From an uncultured Clostridia bacterium (GTDB taxonomy: Bacteria > Bacillota > Clostridia > Christensenellales > Aristaeellaceae), in contig CAKTUU010000005.1 of the NCBI GenBank assembly GCA_934621505.1, forward strand, positions 46,256 to 110,255: a DNA stretch of 64,000 nt, given 5' to 3'. Of the stretch, positions 59,733 to 64,000 are shown piece by piece (within the stretch, counting starts at the first letter, position 1; every line of letters begins with the position of its first letter). The notes below the pieces were generated by a model. It worked only from the letters and a program-made list of their open reading frames with translations. It ran no database searches and was not told where the DNA came from. A program made the translations under genes and the position numbers.

Positions 59733-60608
59733 ATGCGCAGCGACGCCCACTATAATCCATCGCCGCCGGAAACCGGCATTTTGTGTACCTCCTCCAACAA
59801 CTATGACCACATTTATTATCCCCATTTTCATGTGGAGTACGAAATATCCATCGTGCTCAGCGGCGTGCATCTGCTGGAACTGGAAAACGAGACCTACCGG
59901 CTGCTGCCGGGCAATCTGGTGATGCTGCGTCCCAACGAGGTTCACACCCGCAGCATGGAGGTTCCCGGCAAATACATGGCCATTGTGCTGCCCGCGCGGG
60001 AGGTGTGCCGCATGGTGCGCTACCTGGGGGACGAAATTCCCACCCAGACCATCTGGGGCCCCCATCCGCCGGTGATCAAGCTGAGCCCTGTGGCCATGGA
60101 GCAATACATTCGCCGGATAGAGCAGATCAACCTGAGCTGCGTATCCAATCCCCCCAGGGCGCTGTTTGAGATCCGGGCGCTGCTGGTGGATTTATGCACC
60201 CAGTATTACCATAACCCGGATATTACCACCCCGGTGCGCACGCCCTGGTTTACCAAGCTGGTGCAGGACATGTCACGGCCGGAAAACATTCGCCGGGGGC
60301 TGCCCGCCATGCTGGAGATGGCCCCCTACAGTCACGAATACCTGTGCCGGGAATTTAAACGCATGCTGGGCTGCACCCCCACGGAGTTTATCAACAACGC
60401 CCGCCTGGACTACGCCCACAAGCTGCTGGAAAACCCGCAGACCAATATTGTGGATATCTGCTACGCGGTAGGGTTTGATTCGGTCAGCTATTTTTACCGC
60501 CTGTTTAAAAGCAAATTCGGCAACACCCCCAGCCGCTACCGCAAGCTGCGGTTTATCTCCTCCCCCGGCATTCCGCCGGAGCAGGCTGCCGGTACGGAGC
60601 AGGAATAA
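59733..60608 (+). CDS. AraC-family regulator
   Basis: A 291-residue regulator with an N-terminal cupin domain (about residues 15-100: HFHVEYEISIVLSGVHLLELEN, RPNEVHTRSM) and two C-terminal helix-turn-helices (about 195-285: YSHEYLCREFKRMLGCTPTEFINNARLDYAHKLLE and IVDICYAVGFDSVSYFYRLFKSKFGNTPSRYRK). It is divergent from the Liv-dehydrogenase operon and so probably its activator. It shares organisation with the uxu-linked AraC at 47965. AAGGAG lies ten bases before the ATG. A sugar-like effector is suggested by the cupin type. Confidence 0.9.
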   Translation: MRSDAHYNPSPPETGILCTSSNNYDHIYYPHFHVEYEISIVLSGVHLLELENETYRLLPGNLVMLRPNEVHTRSMEVPGKYMAIVLPAREVCRMVRYLGDEIPTQTIWGPHPPVIKLSPVAMEQYIRRIEQINLSCVSNPPRALFEIRALLVDLCTQYYHNPDITTPVRTPWFTKLVQDMSRPENIRRGLPAMLEMAPYSHEYLCREFKRMLGCTPTEFINNARLDYAHKLLENPQTNIVDICYAVGFDSVSYFYRLFKSKFGNTPSRYRKLRFISSPGIPPEQAAGTEQE

Positions 60609-60690
60609 ACTTTTTCTGCGACCGTGCAACCTGCGGCCGCGCTCAAGCATCTGTATAGGTGAAAAGCGCTTTTCAGTTGGGAGGTACGAT

Positions 60691-61164
60691 ATGACACAAG
60701 CGGAATTTGCCCGACGGGTGGTGGCCATGCAGGATACGCTGTACCGCGTGTCCACCACCCTGCTGCCGCAGTTGTGCGACCGGGAGGACGCCGTTCAAAG
60801 CGCCATTGAAAAGGCGCTGCGCAAGCGGGAGCATCTGCGCGATCCGGACGCGCTGGCTCCCTGGCTGAGCCGCATCCTGATTAACGAATGCTATGCCCTG
60901 CTGCGCAGACGCAAGCATGAGACGCTGATGGACGAATTGCCCCAGCGGCAGGTTGAGGCGGACGCCCGCCCGGATATTTACCAGCTGTTTACATCTCTTG
61001 AGGAAAAATACCGCCTGCCCATGGTGCTGTACTATGTGGAGGGCTATTGCGTAAAGGAGATTGGCTCCATTCTGCGCCTGCCCCAGGGCACGGTGAAAAG
61101 CCGTCTGCACCGGGGGCGGCTGCTGCTGCGCGACAGTCTTGCTCTGGAGGAGGTGCAACCATGA
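60691..61164 (+). CDS. ECF-type RNA polymerase sigma factor
   Basis: A 157-residue sigma-70 family protein without regions 1 and 3. Region 2 contains DREDAVQSAIEKALRKREHLRDPDALAPWLSRILINECYALLRRRK; region 4 is LPMVLYYVEGYCVKEIGSILRLPQGTVKSRLHRGRLLLRD with the helix-turn-helix. The ATG at 60691 has GGGAGG six bases upstream; longer frames overlap the AraC gene. The stop overlaps the next gene by 4 nt, an arrangement typical of a sigma factor with its membrane anti-sigma partner. Confidence 0.92.
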   Translation: MTQAEFARRVVAMQDTLYRVSTTLLPQLCDREDAVQSAIEKALRKREHLRDPDALAPWLSRILINECYALLRRRKHETLMDELPQRQVEADARPDIYQLFTSLEEKYRLPMVLYYVEGYCVKEIGSILRLPQGTVKSRLHRGRLLLRDSLALEEVQP

Positions 61165-61916
61165 ACCAACTGAAAACCATGTACGGAACCACGCCGGAGA
61201 GCTTTACCCTGCGGGTAAGGCAAACCCTGGCGCAGCAGACACGCCCCCTTCGGCCAGGACGCAGGCTGCGGCTGTCGCTGGCCGTCGCGCTGGTAGCGCT
61301 GCTGCTGGCGGCCACGGCGCTGGCGGTATTCCACAGCCGGGTGGCGGAGGTGTTTGGCCGCCACAACCCGGAGCTGGGGGAGGATTTGCAAAACGGCCGT
61401 ATCGCCCCTGTGGCGGAAAGCTGTACCCTGGGCGACGTGACCTTTACCCTGGACGAGGTTACCTGCATTGACGACGGCCTGTACGCCGTGGGACACATCG
61501 CCCCGGCAGGGGGAGCCAATGTGCTGATCATGAGCGAAGATCAGGAGCATACCCCGGACGACCCTGTGGGAACCGACCACTACAGCGATGCTATCCCCGA
61601 CGGACCCACCTATGGGGAAAAGGCCGCCCAGACAGGCGCGAAAATGCTGTTTCCCAATGTGTTTGTCGAGGGTGTGGGCGTAGAGGACGGGCCTGTGCTG
61701 CCGGTGGAAGGCTTTGGCACGTCCCAGCGGCCCCAGACGGACGGAAGCCTGCTGTTTACGCTGGAAATTCCCACCGGTACCGCGGTAACGGACGGCGAAA
61801 GCTATACGCTGGATTTGTGGGTAACGTATTACGAATACAATCAGGCGGACGAAACCTATCAGGGACAGGCTTGGACGGTTCCTGTGATTCCAAAGCCCGC
61901 CAAGGAGGTACCATGA
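61161..61916 (+). CDS. Membrane protein, putative anti-sigma factor (DUF4179-like)
   Basis: A 251-residue single-pass membrane protein. A short basic cytosolic segment (MNQLKTMYGTTPESFTLRVRQTL...RLR) precedes one transmembrane helix at about residues 38-57 (LSLAVALVALLLAATALAVF), then an extracellular beta-rich domain of about 190 residues. This layout resembles DUF4179-type proteins that are encoded after ECF sigma factors. The coupling (ATGA overlap with the sigma gene, GGAGGAGG before the ATG) argues for a regulatory pair. No zinc-binding HxxxCxxC motif is visible. The anti-sigma role is inferred from context. Confidence 0.75.
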   Translation: MNQLKTMYGTTPESFTLRVRQTLAQQTRPLRPGRRLRLSLAVALVALLLAATALAVFHSRVAEVFGRHNPELGEDLQNGRIAPVAESCTLGDVTFTLDEVTCIDDGLYAVGHIAPAGGANVLIMSEDQEHTPDDPVGTDHYSDAIPDGPTYGEKAAQTGAKMLFPNVFVEGVGVEDGPVLPVEGFGTSQRPQTDGSLLFTLEIPTGTAVTDGESYTLDLWVTYYEYNQADETYQGQAWTVPVIPKPAKEVP

Positions 61917-62977
61917 AACGTTTTTTGTGTATGCTGTGCTGCGGGATGCTGCTAAGCGTCTGCGCGCTGGCAGAAAATGAGCCTTATGCCCAAACCGGCA
62001 CGCTGCCCGTCTACCGTGCCGTTACCCGCAGTTCCAAGGCAATGCCTCTGTACGACCAGGTACAGCCGGAATGGTTTAACCAGAGCGGAGAACCTTCCTA
62101 TAAAAATTGGAGCCGCCGGGACCGGTACGACCACTACCGCTTCCCGGACGGGGGCGAACTGAACATCGCCGCGGAGGGCATTGACTATCGGGAATACGAC
62201 GGTACCATGGAAACCATTCCACTGGAGTCGGACGCTCCGGTGGAAACCCTGGACAAGCCTACGCTGAAATGCTCCATCGGAGAACTGGCCATGGGCGCCC
62301 GCCAGTGCTGGCCCAAGCTGGACAGTCAGCCCCAGCTGGAGCAGACCCGGCTGGGCCGTTTAACCCTGGAGGATGCTCAGACCCGGATGGAAACGCTGCT
62401 GGCCCAAATCGGCCTGACCGGCTACCAGTGCGTGTACGCGCTGGACATGAGCGTGGAGCGGATTTATGATCTGGGCGAAAAATTTCGGAAGGGGCTGGAC
62501 AGCTCCAACGTGCCCCTGCCCGCCTTTGAAACCGCGACCGAAAAGGACGAGGGCTTTTACCTGTATTATGAAAAATTTCTGGACGGGGTCAGTCTGGAGC
62601 ATGAGCGTCAGGACGCGGGACAGTTCAGCGCCTGCGCCTACATCACGGCGGAAGGGCTGCACCTGTTTCATCTGCGGGACAGCCATGTGATTGGCGATGT
62701 GTACGAAACGCCGGACAGGCTGCTGACCGCCGATGAGGCCCGTGCCGCCTTTGAAAAGGGCAACCCCAAGCGTCAGCGGGACGGTTTTCAGAACGCGCAG
62801 GCTGTTTCCCTGACGCTGACCTATCGTCCCATACGCGCCCCCCAAAAGAAGGACGGCGTGGTATTATCCCCCGCCTGGCTGATAGAGTACACTTTTTCAG
62901 ACGGCGGACAAAACGACGGGTACGCCTGGTACTCCGCCACGGACGGTCACCTGATTGCGGACTGCTACAGCCGCTGA
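61913..62977 (+). CDS. Secreted protein cotranscribed with the ECF sigma factor
   Basis: A 354-residue exported protein. The signal peptide (residues 1-20, MKRFLCMLCCGMLLSVCALA) has several cysteines but no clear lipobox. The mature chain is acidic with WFNQSGEPSYKNW, KLTLEDAQTRMETLLAQIGL-type helices and a closing AWLIEYTFSDGG, ...DGYAWYSATDGHLIADC. It looks like a clostridial surface/lipoprotein family (DUF6034-like, from memory, unsure). It overlaps the anti-sigma-like gene by 4 nt with AAGGAGG before the ATG, so three genes form one unit. An envelope-sensing function is inferred only. Confidence 0.75.
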   Translation: MKRFLCMLCCGMLLSVCALAENEPYAQTGTLPVYRAVTRSSKAMPLYDQVQPEWFNQSGEPSYKNWSRRDRYDHYRFPDGGELNIAAEGIDYREYDGTMETIPLESDAPVETLDKPTLKCSIGELAMGARQCWPKLDSQPQLEQTRLGRLTLEDAQTRMETLLAQIGLTGYQCVYALDMSVERIYDLGEKFRKGLDSSNVPLPAFETATEKDEGFYLYYEKFLDGVSLEHERQDAGQFSACAYITAEGLHLFHLRDSHVIGDVYETPDRLLTADEARAAFEKGNPKRQRDGFQNAQAVSLTLTYRPIRAPQKKDGVVLSPAWLIEYTFSDGGQNDGYAWYSATDGHLIADCYSR

Positions 62978-63013
62978 AAAAGACGCGCCGGAGGAATGGG
63001 TTTCCTCCGGCGC
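62978..63013 (-). terminator. Terminator for the minus-strand small gene
   Basis: A 12-bp perfect stem GCGCCGGAGGAA (62985-62996) / TTCCTCCGGCGC (63002-63013) is followed by GTCTTTTTC on the minus strand and by no T run on the plus strand. It supports minus-strand transcription of the gene at 63088-63237. Confidence 0.75.
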
Positions 63014-63087
63014 AGCCTGGTTGAGGGCAGCTTTTGACAGCGGTGGCTGCGTTTTTTATGGCAGAGGATTTGGCAATGGGCGGCCTT

Positions 63088-63237
63088 TTACAGGTCGTCC
63101 GCGTCCTGCACCGGCTCCTGCTGGTCTTGAGCCATACCGGTATAGCTGCCCAAAACATCCGTGCTGTCTGGCTCGTCAGCCATTTTTGCCAGTTCGCACA
63201 AATGTTTGGGGTCTTTAGGTTTCTTTTGGTGACACAT
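63088..63237 (-). CDS. Conserved small protein of 49 residues
   Basis: A short gene with excellent translation signals: AAGGAGG lies seven bases before the ATG at 63237, and a terminator follows the stop. The product begins MCHQKKPKDPKHLCELA and ends DVLGSYTG...EPVQDADDL. I recall similar short clostridial proteins with a D-x-x-GSYTG motif and a PVQDADDL-type end, but no function. Two N-terminal cysteines (CH and LC) might bind metal. There is no signal peptide. An ORF extension upstream to 63312 lacks a ribosome site. Confidence 0.75.
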   Translation of the reverse strand: MCHQKKPKDPKHLCELAKMADEPDSTDVLGSYTGMAQDQQEPVQDADDL

Positions 63238-63345
63238 ACCGTTTCCTCCTTGATAAAAGGCGTCTTCACCGCACAGTATGCCCCGCTCCGGGCAAATGCT
63301 TACGCCCGTCATGATTTTTATTTTCAGAATTTTTGATTCAGGGTA

Positions 63346-63374
63346 TTGCTTTTTTGAAATGCATTTGTTATAAT
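63346..63374 (+). promoter_or_regulatory. Promoter of tRNA-Arg
   Basis: TTGCTT (63346-63351), 17 bases and TATAAT (63369-63374), 36 nt before the mature tRNA. Confidence 0.75.
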
Positions 63375-63410
63375 AGACAAGCTGATTTGATGATTGTCAA
63401 TGAAGCATGT

Positions 63411-63487
63411 GGGCTCGTAGCTCAGCTGGATAGAGTGTTTGACTACGAATCAAAAGGTCGTGGGTTCGAATCCCGCCGGGCTCACCA
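63411..63487 (+). tRNA. tRNA-Arg (anticodon ACG)
   Basis: A complete 77-nt tRNA with an encoded CCA end. The acceptor arm GGGCTCG/CGGGCTC pairs with two G-T wobbles. The anticodon stem TTTGA/TCAAA holds the loop CTACGAA, with ACG at positions 34-36. The T arm is GTGGG-TTCGAAT-CCCGC. The anticodon loop sequence together with its stem recurs exactly inside nagZ. Confidence 0.97.
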
Positions 63488-63489
63488 CC

Positions 63490-63530
63490 AAAGAACTCGG
63501 ATATTGATACAATGCCCGGGTTCTTTCTTT
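63490..63530 (+). terminator. Terminator of tRNA-Arg
   Basis: AAAGAACTCGG (63490-63500) pairs mainly with the GTTCTTT at 63520-63526, followed by CTTTATTTG. Confidence 0.6.
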
Positions 63531-64000
63531 ATTTGTATATTATTGTAGTGCGGTCGCTGTAAAACCAATTATATCGTATAGTTTCGGCAGAAAGCGCAAG
63601 TAAAAATTCAGCTAATAAAAATAATTATGCGTCATATCGTTCGCTCGTCCAAGCGGCACAGGATGTTTTCAAGTGTGATTTTCCTCTTTTTCCCCCGATT
63701 TTTTGTAAAGAGTGAACCGTCGAGCTCGCTTCAAAGACAACCGTCACGTAATTCGTGACGCTTACTCGGCGTAACGTTTGCGGGTTTGAGGGAAGTAATA
63801 TAAAGAACTTTCAGGAGGAACAAAAGCGCGGGAACCGAAAGCTAAATGTTCACATCATTCCCGTACAGCAGGCGCGGTATGGCGGCAAGCACGGCATGAC
63901 AAAAGGCAATGAGAGAGACGGCTCGACCGACCCGTTTGCACAGCGGTAGACGCGCATTCGCGTCACCCGGACAGCCGCCAGGCATCTGTATCTCCAAAGC
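63531..64000. other. Gene-poor DNA of different composition at the right edge
   Basis: After the tRNA the sequence changes to more AT-rich, low-coding DNA. It has hairpins GTCACG/CGTGAC (63743-63759) and GACGCG/CGCGTC (63949-63964). A GTG-start frame of 64 codons (63755-63949), ending TDPFAQR, has a GGAGG in its middle rather than at its start. I cannot assign a gene. It might be the edge of an element integrated at tRNA-Arg. Confidence 0.4.

Noticed and set aside
59447..59755. 102-codon frame upstream of the AraC gene
   Set aside because: No ribosome site, low-complexity K/F-rich product, and it overlaps the promoter of the regulator.
62643..63269. 208-codon minus-strand frame covering the small gene
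   Set aside because: It runs antisense through the secreted-protein gene and across a terminator; the 49-codon frame has the proper signals.
63333..63548. 71-codon frame over tRNA-Arg
   Set aside because: It is the translated tRNA.
63755..63949. 64-codon GTG-start frame near the right edge
   Set aside because: The only Shine-Dalgarno-like sequence lies inside it, and no family is recognisable; kept as unassigned DNA.

Overview
The window is a 64 kb stretch of a GC-rich (roughly 58-60% by eye) Clostridia-type Firmicute. The support is a PolC-type DNA polymerase III alpha C-terminus at the left edge, strong GGAGG ribosome binding sites before most genes, a GntR/RpiR/AraC regulator repertoire and the rimO-pgsA-cinA-recA order. 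Several extracytoplasmic proteins have plain Sec signals without a lipobox, a habit I associate with gut Christensenellales-like lineages; that placement is an inference. No phage, IS transposase, CRISPR array or rRNA is visible. One tRNA-Arg lies near the right end.

Layout. 1-3770: polC end, a frameshifted GT-C membrane glycosyltransferase, a small conserved protein and a secreted three-repeat protein. 3998-14240: a cell-wall salvage locus with a D,D-carboxypeptidase, a sugar ABC importer (two permeases and a binding protein), anmK, murQ, an AmiE-like serine hydrolase and nagZ, all on the minus strand, with a divergent RpiR/MurR-type regulator. 14241-16297: repeats, an alpha/beta-hydrolase-GNAT fusion and a truncated DUF1989 gene. 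16260-21053: a BmpA-type nucleoside ABC transporter. 21134-25076: rimO, a pgsA-cinA(C-terminal) fusion and recA, then a secreted hydrolase.

26313-41399: a peptide-use region. The minus operon holds Opp-type permeases and ATPases, a RidA protein, two paralogous TPR proteins, two paralogous S9 peptidases and a D-2-hydroxyacid dehydrogenase. The plus strand holds a GntR regulator, an amidohydrolase and the peptide-binding protein. Near-identical 12-bp operator-like palindromes at both promoter regions suggest one regulon. 41552-54721: sugar-acid and polyol catabolism, with an L-ribulose-5-phosphate 3-epimerase, a MATE pump, araC-uxuA-uxuB on the minus strand, and a uxuA-like, rraA-like, SDR and MDR operon on the plus strand. 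52577-59353 continues with two dehydrogenases and a complete Liv-type ABC importer, divergent from another AraC regulator. 60691-62977 is an ECF sigma factor, membrane protein and secreted protein trio. A 49-codon conserved small gene, tRNA-Arg(ACG) and compositionally different DNA close the window.

The least expected signals are: an ABC-plus-AnmK version of the MurNAc recycling locus; two intergenic multi-hairpin elements bounded by GTCAAAAAA-type inverted ends and each flanked by a repeated local hairpin; a terminator-like stem that contains the Shine-Dalgarno of dacF; a 105-nt tandem repeat at which one gene is truncated and another acquires its C-terminus; and a compact GntR regulon.
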